NCBI RefSeq assembly: GCF_963678635.1
Contig: NC_087066.1
Span: 27,307,801 to 27,371,800, forward strand
Direction of reading: 5' to 3'
From: Symsagittifera roscoffensis
Taxonomy: Eukaryota; Xenacoelomorpha; Acoela; Convolutidae
DNA: 64,000 bases
Positions 1 to 12,230 of this stretch are shown piece after piece (position 1 is the first letter of the stretch; each line of letters begins with the position of its first letter). Under the pieces are notes generated by a model. That model was given only the letters and a program-made list of their open reading frames with translations, was not told where the DNA came from and searched no databases. The translations under genes and the position numbers were made by a program.

Positions 1-239
1 GTTCAATTATAGTTGAGACTTTATAGTTATTGGTTCTGGGTTGATCGGGCTTGAAATTATCAGTGGATTGGGTAGCGAAAGCTATAGAAATATACTTGTG
101 TTGCAGTCGTAAATTTTACACAATAAATAGAGCTACAAATAGCCTTCAGATCGAGAGCATGGTAATATGTTCAAATGATAACATGAGGACCATAATTTGG
201 TAATTTCAAAATGTCGGAAACAAGAAATCTGGAAATTTC

Positions 240-800
240 AAATCGTCGCAACCAAATTTGGTCTATTGAAATTGTCGGAACTGACCCTTCTTTTTGCTGA
301 CTGACCCTAAAATTGTTCTAAGCAGACTAATTTTCAGGGGGAGCGCGCGCCGAAAAAACGCGATTTTTTGGTCAACCTTTTCCAAAAAATGCCTAAAACG
401 CCGTTTTGGCCTGTTTTTTTCAAAAAGTTGCCTGCGGCACCGAAAATTCAATAAAAATGGGGTCTTTATAGTGATTTGGAAGCGCTCAGAAAATCAATTT
501 GTCAACCTATTGAACACGTTGACAAAATTTTCGATGTTTTTTGATAATCCGCCCCCCCCCCCCTTCCTCGAGAAAATCCTAGATCCGCCCCTGGTCGATT
601 AATATATGTCAGTACTATATGTCACAACTGTCTGAGAAAAATCTCTTGTCGTCATTGGTTCCTCCATTTTAGCTCGAGCAGACTCTGAATAGAATGCTTA
701 GAACAATGCGGACCAAAACTAATTTCTAATTTTACAGGCCAAGGAGGCCAAAAAATTAGTTGACAATTGTTCGTGATTTTTCTTAAATTGTTACAATGAA
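240..800. repeat. Segmental duplication, copy 1
   Basis: This stretch matches 1385-2340 in the same orientation. Shared landmarks are the run around 275-300 (attgtcggaactgaccc), the block following the C-tract near 550, and the segment reading atctcttgtcgtcattggtt at about 639. Copy 2 is longer because a MITE sits inside it at 1660-2095. The block also contains hAT-family terminal sequence ending near 594 (tagatccgcccctg). No gene is visible in 1-2700. Confidence 0.7.
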
Positions 801-1074
801 ATATATATAATAGAGTACAAGCATTGTTTCTGAACCGTTTGATTTCGAGCATTTCTGTTTTATTGTGAAATTTTTTAGAAACCTTATAAAATGCTCATAA
901 ATGATGATAGTACCATGTGCACGCTTTCTCGAATGCGAATTTTCAGCTGTTCGATGTGCGAATGCGTCCTGCAAATAATCAAAGGTTATACTGCCTTAAC
1001 ATTAAAAACTGTTTATATTGATTTTTTGTGTTTTTTGTTATTTTTGTCCAAACTATTTTGAAAATGGGAGCAAC

Positions 1075-1380
1075 TTTGTATTCGGGTGCGTTTTTTCTAA
1101 TATTTTTTTCTAATATTTGTTTTCCATCCAAATTCAGCTATCTCAAATAATCATTGGAGCGAGTTGAGTGATGTATCATTGTCTGGTCCTGACTCAATGA
1201 ACATTTAAATTTTTGCAAAAAAAAACTGCCAGTGTCGAGAAAAAAAGGTTTGAATTTTTTCGTTCTTCGTCTAAATCTGAGGGATTGAAACGAGCGAGCA
1301 GACTTACAATAGCGTACTTAAATAGCTGAAAAGCATACAATAGCTTAATTTAAGCCGTAAAAACTTTATTTTTTGAGTAG
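1075..1380 (-). repeat. Dispersed repeat (GGTCGGAAC-ended family), reversed copy
   Basis: Shares blocks with 47,515-47,830: a segment like ttcgggtgcgtttttt, then an oligo-T stretch, then at the far side caatagcttaatttaagccg. The same family appears in the other orientation around 43,480-44,270 and 59,030-59,720. No open reading frame of interest; probably a degenerate non-autonomous transposon. Confidence 0.5.
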
Positions 1381-1384
1381 TTTT

Positions 1385-2340
1385 TGAAATTGTCGGAACT
1401 GACCCCTTTTTTGCTGACTGATCCTAAAATTTTTCTAAACATACTAATTTTCAGGGTCGAGCGCGCGCCGAAAAAAAAACATCAGTTTTTTGGACAACCT
1501 TTTCAAAAAAGTGCCTAAAAACGCATTTCGGGCCCGTTTTTTCAAAAGTTTGCCTGCGACCTAGAAAATTCAGTAAAAATGGGGTCTTTATAGTGAATTG
1601 GAAGTGTTAAAAAAATCAATTTGTCGACCTATAAAACACGTTGACAAAATGATCGTTTTCAGGGGCGGATCTAGGATTTTCTCGAGGGGGGGCGGATTTT
1701 CAAAAAAAATTCGAAAATTTTGACGACCTTTTTTTTTTTAGGTCGACCAAATTGATTTTTCGAGCTCTCCCAAAGCAGTGTTTTCCCCTTAATTTAGCTA
1801 AAATTTCTGCGCCGCAGGCAAATTTTTGAAAAAACAGTCAAAAAAGCCCTTTTTGGGCACTTTTTGAAAAATTTTGACGAAAAAAAAAACGTGCGTTTTT
1901 TTTTGGCGCGCGCTCCCCCTCAAAGTTGGTAAATATTGGCGCCAAAGGCGCCTTTAAAAAAATTTTAGGGTCGGTCGGGCAAAAATGGATTTCTGAAAAA
2001 GTATCAAAGGGGGGACCCTTTGGGTCGGCAGGGGGTCGAATCCCTGAAGGGAGGGAGTCCAACCCCCCGCCCACCCCCTCCTAAATCCGCCCCTGATCGT
2101 TTTTTGTTTTGATAATCCGCCCCCCCTTCCTCGAGAAAAGTCTAGATCCGCCCCTGAATCGATGACTAAATGTCAGTACTATATGTCAGTACTGTCCGAG
2201 AAAAATCTCTTGTCGTCATTGGTTACTCAATTTTAGACCGAGCAGATTCTGAATATAATTTTTAGAGCCCTGCGGATCAAAATTTATTTTACCGGCCGTT
2301 CAGACCAAATAGTTGACTTTAATGTTCGTTATTATTTTTG
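1385..2340. repeat. Segmental duplication, copy 2 (interrupted)
   Basis: Second copy of 240-800, diverged by scattered substitutions. It is interrupted by the 436-bp MITE at 1660-2095 and its target duplication; left and right of the insertion the sequence aligns again with copy 1. The MITE therefore inserted into this copy only, most simply after the duplication. Confidence 0.65.
1660..2095. mobile_element. hAT-type MITE with perfect 8-bp TSD
   Basis: The 436-bp element begins CAGGGGCGGATCTAGGA and ends TCCTAAATCCGCCCCTG, near-perfect terminal inverted repeats. It is flanked by identical 8-bp direct repeats ATCGTTTT at 1652-1659 and 2096-2103. CAG-starting inverted repeats with an 8-bp target duplication are the hallmark of the hAT superfamily. 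No transposase is encoded, so it is non-autonomous. Relatives lie at 290-594, 2685-2960, 4490-4835 and 12,107-12,230. Confidence 0.85.
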
Positions 2341-2684
2341 TCGACACCTTAAAAAATGATCATAAGCGGAAACAAGATCGACACTCTTTAAGCAAACGCC
2401 AGTTGCGCCGAAAAAACTAATTTTGTAGAAAACTTTAGGAAGTTTCATGTCCCCCTGAAACTACCCTGCAGTAACACCACCAACCCATTAGTTAATAGCA
2501 ACTCAGTACCCACCCAGCTAGTACCCACCCATAAGTGATTCAATTGATTTTGTTAAACTAGTTGTTAACTCGAAAAAAGTCTACATTCCGATTGCACAAT
2601 CAGTCAAATAAAAATCAAGGGTTTGCATGTTATTTTACGGCTTAAACTTGCCTCTTAATAGTCGGGGAGAGAGGATCGTTCACT

Positions 2685-2960
2685 TGCTTACGGATCTAAT
2701 TTTTTCTCGCAGGGGGGGAGGGTTATAAAAAAAATTGTGAACCTTTTTTCAAGTCGACCGACTGATTTTTCGAGCACTCAAAAACACCATAGAAAGCCTA
2801 CTTTGTCAAATGTTTTTGCACTACATGCAATTTTGTGATAAAAAAATTACTGAATTGCGTTTTTGGGCATTTAATGACGAAAAAACTGCGATTTTTTTGG
2901 CGAACGTCCCGTCTTCCCTCAGAATTAGAATATGCTCAAAAGTTTGGGTCGGTTGGTCGA
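2685..2960. mobile_element. hAT-MITE family remnant
   Basis: Diverged copy in the same orientation as 1660-2095. It keeps ggatcta near 2693, the G-run, the aagtcgaccgactgatttttcg segment (2751-2772) and the gcgaacgtccc equivalent near 2902. The far terminus is not recognisable. Confidence 0.55.
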
Positions 2961-3132
2961 AAATGGTTTCGTAAATCAACTGATACCTTACACTTCTCTC
3001 AACAATGTTTAAAGAAAAATCTAATATTAATGACGCACATCAAAATAACTCGATCAATATAACTCGACAAGTCGCACATCTGTATCACTGAGAAGTTTCC
3101 GACAAGTTTTTTTTTGCAAGCAGCTTTAGTTC

Positions 3133-6100
3133 CTAGTTTAGGGGTCCCATAGCTTGTTTAATCCAGTCAGAATAGAATGATACTCTTTCGGCCCTCTCTG
3201 CATTTCCTGGATTATGAAACAAAGAAACGACTCCATAAAGACACTGTGCTTCGGCGTTGTGTGATGGTGAATCAACTGCGAAAACAGGACCCCCTGAAAG
3301 CAGCAGTTTTAGTTGTAGCTTTTTTTCATAGTACATAAACAAATTTGAATCTCCTAAGTTGCTCCCTGAAACAATTTCCCAGTTGAGAACGACGATATAG
3401 CATAGAAGGGAGGAAGAAACTATAAGTATCCAAAAAAAATAACAAACATTAGAAAAAAAATAAATTTCAATCGCTTTAGCATATTGCAATAAACATTTCA
3501 ATCTCTTTGACTAATTCAAAAGGCGGATATTCTCGGTTAATCTTCTTCCCAAAAAAAGAATTAGTTTTTTTTTCAGATCAATTTGCTAATCGAAAAAAAG
3601 TATTCCGAAATAAATTTTTTTCATACCAGAATAAAGCCATAAAAATGAGCTCGGAATCAAAACTTTTTTCTTCTACAGCAAATCTAATTTTGTTAAGTTT
3701 TATGGGTATGAATTTAGCCATATCGATCCAATTGAAAGTTTCATCAATATTAGTTTGTTGTGTAATTGTTTATAATGCTTACACACTAAGCTGTACAATT
3801 AATCCTATCCCGGGTTGACCTCCATACACCGAAAATGCTTATCATACAATTCCATACATCAAGTGTGTGGGAAAATGCTTGTCATACAATTTTCATACAA
3901 TTTCTAAAAATGGTTGAAAACTGTTTTAAACTTATTTCTGTGGCTGTTTGCTTCTAATAAAACAGTCTGGTGATAAAAAACTGAGGTTTTCGTTTTTTGA
4001 AAAAAATGCTTATCATACAATTCCCATATATGGAAATTGTATGACTGGCATTTTTTTGATGGTGACACAAAAAATTTTTCAAGTAATTTTGAAAATTTGG
4101 CCCAAAAATTGTTCAGTTTTTTTTTCAACCACAAATCTTTCTTTTCAATTAATTTTTTTTCAAAAACGCTAAAAATTCCAATTTTCTTTTGTATGGGGTG
4201 TTAATGTATGCCTTGATCAATGTCTGATAATTTGAAAATTCAAAAATTTATTAAAAATCACACCATCATTAAAAAATTTTGCCAAAAAATAAAAGTTTGT
4301 TACTTTTGTTATATCAATTGTGAAAAATTCTCATATATGGAAATTGTATGATAAGAAGTTTTGGTCAACCCGGGAACACAGCACCGTCGCAAATTGAAGA
4401 TAGCTTCTAATTTATACAATTAGTTCCAAATAAATCTTAAACTTCATTGCTACAGTAGATTTCCATTTTCCATTCCAGTAGAATACCTTCCTTGGGCCTT
4501 CTTTGCACTGTTTTGAGATATCCATATTTGGTGACGGACCCTTTGGCCTTTGGCGCCAATCAAAACTAATTTTGAGGGGGTGCCCGCGCCTGAAAAAGGC
4601 AATTTTTTGGTGAAATTTTTCCAAAAAATGACTTAAAAAAGCCGTTTTTGGCATGTTTCTTCAAAAGTTTACCTGCGGCGCAAGAGTTTGGCCAAAACAA
4701 AGTCTTTTGAGTGCTATGGGAGAGCTCGGAAAATCAATTTGGTCGACCTAAAAAAAGGTCGAAAAAATTTTTGGAATTTTTTTGAAAATCCTCCTCCACC
4801 CTTCGAGAAAATCTCATATCCGCCCCCGGCTTACTGATTTCTTACTTCTTACTGATTTTTACTGTGTTTTTATGCAGAATAGCTAAATTATAATCCATTG
4901 TATTTCATTTTTTTGTAAAATAGTATTTTGATAGAAAAAGGGATTATAAAATATTATAATAGACTATAATAGATTATTAGAGATTCTAGGAGATTTTCGG
5001 AAAAGTTATTATCAAATTATAAAATTATATTTATTAAATTGTCAACAAAAATTTTATCAATATAATGGATTATAAATTGTTTAAACATCTAAAATTGGCG
5101 CTTATAATTAGTTATTATTTTGCTTAAAGTACGATTATAATTATAATATATAATTATAATCGATTATTTTCTCTTTTTACTGAGTGCGGGAAGCTACTAA
5201 CATTTGTTCATGAGAAGATTTTTTCAGAAAAATATTTCATTAACCTGTTTTAAAATGAACAAATGACATTGGAAATAATGAAGTAATGTAGACTGCTTTA
5301 AATTTTGCAGTCAGTTTTAGGCAGCCAATTCTTCGTATGATGAGTGCAATGAGGTGCACATTTCAATCAAAATGGCGCATTTGGTCGGCAAAATTTTTCG
5401 ATTTAAATTTTTTAAGAAGTGAAAGCGAATTCTTTATCTTTTCATTTTTGGTTTTTACTATTCAGTTTTACGTTTAGTTATGGCTTAACGCGTGTTCACC
5501 ATGCCAATTTTTATTGCATTAGGACAAGTTAAGAGTAGTTTTTCAAAATTGAAATTCAACGGGGGAGTGGAAAAAAGCCCACAATTGTTTAAAATGATTG
5601 AGGAAAATTTAAGTGGCTTCAAGAAAGCGAAGGCTAACATAATGAACAGGGTACCATTGCAGAGAAGGGTAAAAATTTGAAACAAAAACTTAAGCATTTT
5701 ATAAAAGTTTTATATGATGGGGTATGGTGTTTGTTCACCAAATTGAGACTACTTTATGGATAATTGAAGCGTTCAGGGCGTCGTCATGATACGGTCAGTT
5801 TTAACCTCCAGAACATAGTGAAAGCCCATGAGCTAAGTACATAGCTTCTTTAAATTATCCGGACTTCTTATTACACTTTTTTCTACATAGCATCAGAAGT
5901 TAAAACTTATCAAGGACGGATGAAATTTAAACAAAAACCAGCAATTTTAGTATTTGGCTTGAGAAACACTATTTTTTAAGAACGCTTTCATTCTGCGAGC
6001 AGTGCTCCGATATAAACGATGAATGCAGTCAACCGCAATTCACAAAAATATTTCAAAAAATTACGCACAACTTCGTTAAATGTTGTAACGCGTTCTCATT

Positions 6101-9100
6101 ACATTTTTATTTCTTCAATCTTCAAATTTTCAACTATACTCAAGTCTCAGGATTGTGGGGGCGAATCTACCCAAACTTGAAAACCATTTTCTTGCAAAAT
6201 ATTTGTCAAAAAGTTGAAAGTATTGCAATTGGCATTGTCCTGCCGGAAAGTTCCGTCCACATAAAAATTTTCTATATTTTGGATTTGAAGTAATTTGCAA
6301 TGTTTGGCCGACCTAACGTTTTCATCGATGAAAACGTTAGTTTTCAACCCATTCCCAAGATAATTTTGTGTAGCCCAAAACAGCACATTTTTTCCAGAAA
6401 AAAATTCTGTGGTTGGTAAAGCAAAATTGGTGGTCGTTTCATCTTTAACTTGGCGCTGGAAAAAATCATCAATAGTTATAATAAAAAAAAGACTTTTTCT
6501 TGAAAGTTTTGGGATTTTTCTGAAAATTTTTGATACTATTTTTGCGTTTGTTTTCTATTTATGCATGACCTTCTTTGAACAATTGATTGATTTTTGCTAA
6601 CTTTGCTAAGTATAAAGTGGGGTCAATTTTTTCGAAACTTGTGAGACGTCGCAAAAGGAAGTTTTTTTTGAATTCAAATAAATATAACTTTCGACTCTTT
6701 CGATAGTTCATTTTGGCTGACCGACGTTTTTGGCTCCAACGTTTGTTCATTTTCCAGCACACAGCATTTATTAAAAATAAATCCCAAGCTGCAGATATTG
6801 GAACTCTCTTTGTTTTCGATATTCTATGTAAACTATGGGTTTTTGAAACAGCGAAAACAAACCGAAAAAAGTTAACGCAAATTTTACTTTTTGGTTTTTA
6901 AACTTAGTTTATAATGTTTATTGGGGCAGGATTCTGTAAAAATACATTAAGTTTGACTAATGAGAGTTTTTTTTTCAGAAAACATAATCGCCGATTTCAA
7001 GTTTGTTTTCACACCTTTAGTCCGTATAACATAAATAAGCAGTATTAAGCTTATGTTATTGTGTTTTTGGAATTGATGAGAAAACGTTATCAAATTTGAG
7101 CTTTAGAGCCAGTAATGATGCAAGCGATTTTATTGGAGTTTTTTGATTGCCACAATCCTGCTGTTTTTTTTTTGAAAAAAGCATATTTTGAAAAAGAAAA
7201 AGTTTTAACTGATATTTTCTATTTAATCCTACATCGCAGAAATAATTAGAAAAAATTTTTGAAATAAAACTCTTAAAAAAGAACCTATAAGAGAAAAACG
7301 GTTTTCTGAATTTTTGATGTTGAAAATAAACTGGAAAAGCATTTACCTGAATCGCCCACACCTGTGCTGAGCTCATAGCAAACATGGTACGTTCTGTCAT
7401 AATTTGGTCCACAAGGACTGCATGGTGGCTTCAAACATGATCCCCCACTGAGTTCAAACTCTTTAACATCCACCTCCTAAAATTAACCGCGAATTATTAG
7501 CGTCTCACAAACGTAGTCAAAACAAAAATTAAAGCATCTTTTTTCAAAATACGTAAAATAGTTGTTTAACTTTTTTCACACTGATGAGTGAACTTACTTT
7601 GAAAAATTTTATTTAATAAAAGCTGATGTTACCTCAGTAAGCTTTCATATTAAGTATTTTCCCCGAGATTATTTTATTGTGGTAATTTGTTTTTACAAAA
7701 CTAGAAACCTGCAATTGCAGAGGCACTGCTCCCTTGTTTGGGACAATCACATCTCCCATTCCAGTCATTTTCAAATGTTTGTTTGTTTTGGTTTGTGAGC
7801 AGGGTGGCAGCACGTGCTCCTTTTTAAAAACAGGCGTACTGAACTTGATATACGCTATGTCAAATAGCTTCAGTTTAGGGTCGTATCTAGGATGACGCTT
7901 GAAAGTTGACGGCTCCTCCACTGGAAGTTTTTTGTCATCTTTGAAAATGGGGAAGAAATCGGGCTTCGGACGCCGGCCGGGTTCAGTCCAGTTTCCATAT
8001 TGCACAACAACTTTAAGGCTCACCTCAAAAAATAACATATCGGTTTGCTCCGATAAACGGTTACAACATCGTAAAAGCTCATGGCAATGATTTTGTCATG
8101 ATTGTGTGGGTTTGATTTTGTATATGCAGGACGGGTGATCAGTTAGCGAAACAAACCTTTTGGATAGAAACATTCAAGAAACACCTCAGACATCATTCTA
8201 AGGATCCTTCAGTTATACAATCCTTCAATTACACACAATTTAAAAGAAAGATATGTTATGCCAGATGCACAGAAGGGATAATGATGCACCATTTACGAAA
8301 AAAAAGGGGGCTGAGAATATAGGCAAGCCAAACGAAGCAATGTCGTGTGATGAAGCCTCAAATGTGTTTTTCAAAAAAACGTTCACTCTTCCAAATTTGA
8401 TTGGCATCCATAGCTCAAAAAGAAAAAAAGCAGTAAAAAACAATAAACCAATCTGTTCAATTGGTTCAATACTAAGCCGGGCTCTTTTCCAGTTCGCCCC
8501 TTTCAAAATACCGAATTTTATGTTGGTTTTACGTGTTATTACGGCTAAATGTGTGATGTTACGCTGTTATGTATGAGGAACAAATCTGTTCACAGTTGAC
8601 AATTTGTTCACCATGCCAAATTTCATTGCATTATGACAACGTTAATTAAGCTTTTCAAAATTGAATTTGAAAGGGGGAACTGGGAAACAGCCCTAAGCCG
8701 ACTATTTTTTATGTAACTTTAAATCGTTTGAGTGCAGGGCATTTTTGAAATACAATACATATCGAGCCACACGTACTCTTCAGTTGCTGAGGCATAGTCG
8801 CAACAATTATTTAGGTGAAAATGCAATCGAATAGTTTTATTAATTCTAGTTGAACATTGATTAAGAAGTTAAACTTTTCTTTGGCTCAATTTTCAACCAG
8901 AAATAATTCGAAAAAAAATAAATTTGGGATTTACTCAACAACCTCCCCCCCCCATCTATTTTTTTTAAAGGGAGGATTGTTAAGTACAAGAAATTATCGA
9001 ATCTTTCTTTGACCAATCAGAATGCAGCAAAATTAGAACTCTCAATAGAAAGCTCTTGTGCTAATTTACTCAACTTTCTATGGGGGTGGAGAGTCTTAGA

Positions 9101-10252
9101 TAGATACCACATGGGGGAGACTGTTAAGTACTATTTTGATTTATACTAACCGGACACAACGAACAATAATTGAAATTTAAAACGCATTTCTCTTAATTTC
9201 GGTTAGGATTAGACAAGAAGTGAAGAGAGCAAAAGATGCTTAGACGTGAAGAGAGCAAAAGATGCTTAGAATATCGCCAAAAAACAATTTTCCAGGAAAT
9301 TCTTGACCAACATTTTACCCCAAAAACATTTCATTTTTGCATTTTCATTTAATCAAAAATTACGCTGAAACTACCAAGTTAATTGATGAGAATGTTAGAT
9401 CAAAACCCAACAAAGTTCCAGAAAGATAAAGTTTACGCAAATCTGTATCGGAAAAAAATGTTTTCGATTTATAGTTCAACAAATTAGCTCAGTCTGGAAT
9501 GTGATGAAACAAGAGAACCGGGCTATGTTTAGAGAGGCTGGTTAGCCTTTCATAGATCTTCTGCGAATCACAGAAACCACAATTAATTAATTTAAGGTCA
9601 TTGTTACAATATAAAAATAAAAATCTTTGGCTAAAAACTATTTTCAAACGTTTTACGCAAGTTGTGTAAATTTTACCTGTCAAGAACTTTATTGGGCTTT
9701 GTTCGAAGCTTTTTCAACAATTTTTTTTTCAATTAATTTAGGAATTTCAGCGTAATTCTTGATTAATAAAAAAAGTCAAAATGACCCAGTTTTGGGGTAA
9801 AATTTTGGCTGAGAATTTAGGGGAAAAGATTAGTTCTGGTGAAATTTCAAGCAAAGAAGAAAATTTTACTGGTAAAATTTTGCAGGTGGGGGAGGGGGAG
9901 GAAAAAGAGCAAAAAGTGGGAAACAGCCGTAATTTTTAACAAATCCAACCAGATTCGGCTCTATTCTCGGGTCTAAGAAACAGTGAGCTGCGGTGAGTAC
10001 CAGGTCCTGAGCAATGATCGTGCCTCCACATGTCAGCCTCGACTTCTTCATCTTATCTGCAACCTTCACTGTCTCAATGATTGATAGTCGCACATAAAAC
10101 ATTCTGTCACCTGTGGCCGCGTAACCTCTCAGAACGCGCTTTCCACTCGTCTCGAACGTCTCTGATTGTTCCCATGCTAGACAATGATGGAACCCTTGAA
10201 GGGCCAAACATATAATCAGAAAGAGGTGTTTTGAAGGTTTAGACATATTCAT
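3133..10252 (-). CDS. Secreted trypsin-like (S1 family) serine protease, four coding exons
   Basis: Exons from 5' to 3' on the minus strand: 10252-9950, 8023-7709, 7476-7347, 3293-3133 (TAG). Lengths 303, 315, 130 and 161 nt sum to 302 codons plus stop. Exon 1 gives an N-terminal signal peptide (hydrophobic run LFLIICLAL) and the catalytic His in LTAAHC. Exon 2 carries the Asp in LFDIAYIK, then VLPPC and the GMGD counterpart of the usual GWG. Exons 3 and 4 join within GDSG|GP to supply the Ser; the chain ends RVSFYSDWIKQAM. Introns are GT-AG; the exon 1 donor (CTG|GTTGGA) is weak. The Cys normally two residues before GDSGGP (Cys191) is Gly here, and its partner after the S1 strand is also missing; the position equivalent to 189 looks like Ser rather than the trypsin Asp. 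An extracellular digestive or immune role is inferred from the family only. Confidence 0.85.
3809..4374. mobile_element. MITE with CCCGGGTTGACC inverted ends
   Basis: The 566-bp unit begins CCCGGGTTGACC (3809-3820) and ends GGTCAACCCGGG (4363-4374), a 12-bp perfect inverted repeat. Internally the motif catacaatt recurs in both orientations, including a near-palindrome at about 4013-4042 centred on CCATATATGG and a half copy near 4331. No transposase. Target duplication is unclear. It lies in intron 3 of the protease gene. Confidence 0.65.
4490..4835. mobile_element. hAT-MITE family copy, truncated
   Basis: Matches the reverse complement of much of 1660-2000, for example ggtcgacctaaaaaaaggtc near 4741 and ctgcggcgcaag near 4673. 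It ends near 4830 with catatccgcccccgg, a degraded terminal repeat. Located in protease intron 3. Confidence 0.6.
5030..5175. other. Very AT-rich intronic stretch
   Basis: Dominated by ataat/ttata words with several short self-complementary runs such as attataattataat. No coding or transposon signature is seen. Intron 3 of the protease gene. Confidence 0.5.
5490..5600. repeat. Dispersed repeat, copy 1 of 3
   Basis: The block with accatgccaatttttattgca (5498-5518), then a lysine-like aagtt and ttttcaaaattgaaattcaa, recurs at 8605-8705 and 11,628-11,735. It is a degenerate transposable-element fragment; open frames across it are not conserved between copies. Confidence 0.5.
6095..6762 (-). pseudogene. 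Tc1/mariner-family transposase remnant
   Basis: On the minus strand the C-terminal half of a DDE transposase is readable: GTFRQDNANCNTFNFL with the second catalytic Asp (QDNA-C motif), then LTNILQENGFQVW, then SPPQS, a stop codon where the family has Pro, and in the same frame DLSIVEN with the third acidic residue. Upstream frames around 6386-6480 and 6559-6762 are basic and plausibly derive from the N-terminal half, but frames are broken. The element sits inside protease intron 3 and is dead. Core identification (6095-6386) is firm; the outer limits are approximate. Confidence 0.75.
8605..8705. repeat. Dispersed repeat, copy 2 of 3
   Basis: Same family as 5490-5600 (accatgccaaatttcattgca at 8610-8630). 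Lies in protease intron 1. The rest of 8024-9949 shows only low-complexity AT-rich DNA, a C-run at 8944 and the short duplication at 9220. Confidence 0.5.
9220..9270. repeat. Two tandem copies of a 26-bp unit
   Basis: The unit gtgaagagagcaaaagatgc plus ttaga occurs twice, at 9220 and 9246, with no mismatch over 25 bases. A recent local slippage product in intron 1 of the protease gene. Confidence 0.85.
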
Positions 10253-10253
10253 A

Positions 10254-10266
10254 CTGTCAAAAAATG
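10254..10266 (-). promoter_or_regulatory. Splice acceptor one base before the protease start codon
   Basis: On the minus strand the sequence reads ccattttttgacag|t then ATG. This is a good 3' splice site (T-tract plus CAG) immediately upstream of the initiator. It could be a spliced-leader trans-splice site or the end of a 5'-UTR intron. Comparable sites precede the starts at 60,019 and 63,189. Confidence 0.5.
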
Positions 10267-10529
10267 GTTGTTAGCGTTTGTTTGCAATCTATTTGGTAGC
10301 TTGGTACAAATTCAAACGCAATGTTTTTTTGAACTCAATTTTCTTTTACCCGCGCTTAATTAGAAAAGCTACTCTCAATTAATTTTGCTTTTTGCTCATT
10401 TTCTTTCGTCGAACAAAATTTGGGCTTTTTTTCCTCCCTCTTACCACTAGACACAAGTATCAATTTTACAGTGTATCCCCAGGCTCTTTTCCACTCCCAA
10501 TCTCAATTTTTTTTATTGTCCCGACATTC

Positions 10530-11585
10530 GAATAAAGTGACGGAATATTTCTGATCGGGGTGATTTTCTCCATACAAATTTCGGGGTTTTTAACCAGCCA
10601 TTTTTGATAAAATTTTTTTATATTATTCGAAAGATATTGTAATTTTGAGCTGAAATTAAAAAATTTATTTCACCTGTGATCAATTTCCGTAAAGTTATGG
10701 GGGTTTAAAGATTGCCAATGTGGCCAATCTGAGACAATTAGTGCGTGATATATTTCGTGCTATAAACGTGTGAGCGGAGATTTAATCCGTATTAGAACTC
10801 GTTCCAATGCTCTTTGGTCTTTTTAATACTTTGCTATATAGAAAGTATATCACATTGTACTTTACAAAACGTGCGGGGTATAATTTTGATTGAAAACATA
10901 GGAAAAAACTGTAAATTTTAAGTTTGTTTTCAAATTTTCTAAAATTATTTCATTTTGAAATAATCAATAGAAATTAAAACTCTTTCACAATATTTAGTGT
11001 TAAAATAAGCAATCTTGCTGTCTGATTATTGCAAAACACGTAACGTTGAGACGCAAAGAACACGACTGCTCGTATCAGGGCAAAGCCCTGATTGTTCCGA
11101 CTACGTTTTATTTTCTATGAAATAATTTAAATTAAAATCATTTCCAGTTCCCCCTTCCTTTTGAATTTTTTTGAAAATCAACATATAAATGTCTATTTAA
11201 AAAATATATTTAAGAAAATAACTGAAAAAAAAATCAAAAAAGTTTTTTTGATGTTTTTTTTTCATGAAAACTAAAAAGATTAATGAGCATGCCTCAAACC
11301 AATTGGGACCGATTTTTAGTACGGATTAAATCTCCACCCAAACCTTATTAGTACAAAATAAATCGAGCGTTAATTATTGAAATTGGCCAAAATCGGCAGT
11401 ACTTAAGCCCCATAATTTTAAGAAAAGTGATCACTGGTAAAATATTTTCATAATTCAAGCTCAAGACAACAGTACTTTTTGAATGATATAGGAAAAAAAT
11501 CCGTCAAAAAGGCTAGTTAAAAAGTCGAAATTTTTCGTAGAAAAAACCATACCTAGCAAAAATAATCCGTAATGTTCTCCGAAAT
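10530..11585. mobile_element. Foldback-type element with ~250-bp inverted arms
   Basis: The arm at about 10,535-10,805 is the inverted counterpart of 11,310-11,580. Landmarks: acggaatatttctg on the left versus aaaaataatccgt on the right; cacctgtgatcaatttccgt versus aaaagtgatcactggtaaaa; ggagatttaatccg versus cggattaaatctcc. The centre holds a palindromic core, cagggcaaagccctg (about 11,077). Related copies: 17,465-18,900, 49,225-49,600, 63,220-64,000. No coding capacity seen. Confidence 0.7.
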
Positions 11586-11627
11586 ATGCCACAATGATGA
11601 AAAAAATTTTTTTTAATTGTTACTTTG

Positions 11628-11735
11628 TTCTTCATGCCAAATTTGATTGAATTCTGACAACGTTGAAGTAATTTTGCAAAATTGAAATTTGAAATCCAAA
11701 GATTGGGAAGTGGAAAAGGGCCAAACATGTTTGTA
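11628..11735. repeat. Dispersed repeat, copy 3 of 3
   Basis: Same family as 5490 and 8605 (ttcatgccaaatttgattga near 11,631). The following 11,740-12,100 contains no recognisable gene. Confidence 0.5.
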
Positions 11736-12106
11736 GTTGAGCAATCATCAGATGCCAATTCTCATTATCGCTAAATACGTAAAGTTACGATGCAAAACAT
11801 TGATCTAACATCTAAGTGGAAACAATGGACATCATGGACAAAATCTAGAAAAAATGCACAAGGAAGAAAAGTGTAGAAAGTCCCAAGTTGATTCTTCTAC
11901 CGATTTTCCCCACCTGCAAACTGTAATTTTTTAAATAAAGGCAGTAAGGGTAGTGATAAAGACCAAATTGTTTGTCATGGCCTATTTAGTTATCATATCA
12001 ATTTTTATAACAATCGAACAAGCCAACTCAAAACACTTTTACTTGCAAAAACAAAAGAGATGGAAAAGAGAGCAAATTTGTTTTTTAGTTCATGGTCCAG
12101 GAACCA

Positions 12107-12230
12107 GGGGCGGATCTAGGATGTTCTCGATGGGGGATTTTTCAAAAAAAAAATCCAAAAATCTTGTCGCCCTTTTTTTAGGTCAACTAAATTGATTTTC
12201 TGAGCTCAGATTTAAAGCAATTGAAGCATA
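12107..12230. mobile_element. hAT-MITE family terminal fragment
   Basis: Begins caggggcggatctaggatgt, nearly identical to the left terminus of the 1660 element, and runs through ggtcaactaaattgattttc before similarity is lost. A 5'-end fragment; 12,230-12,830 shows nothing further. Confidence 0.65.
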
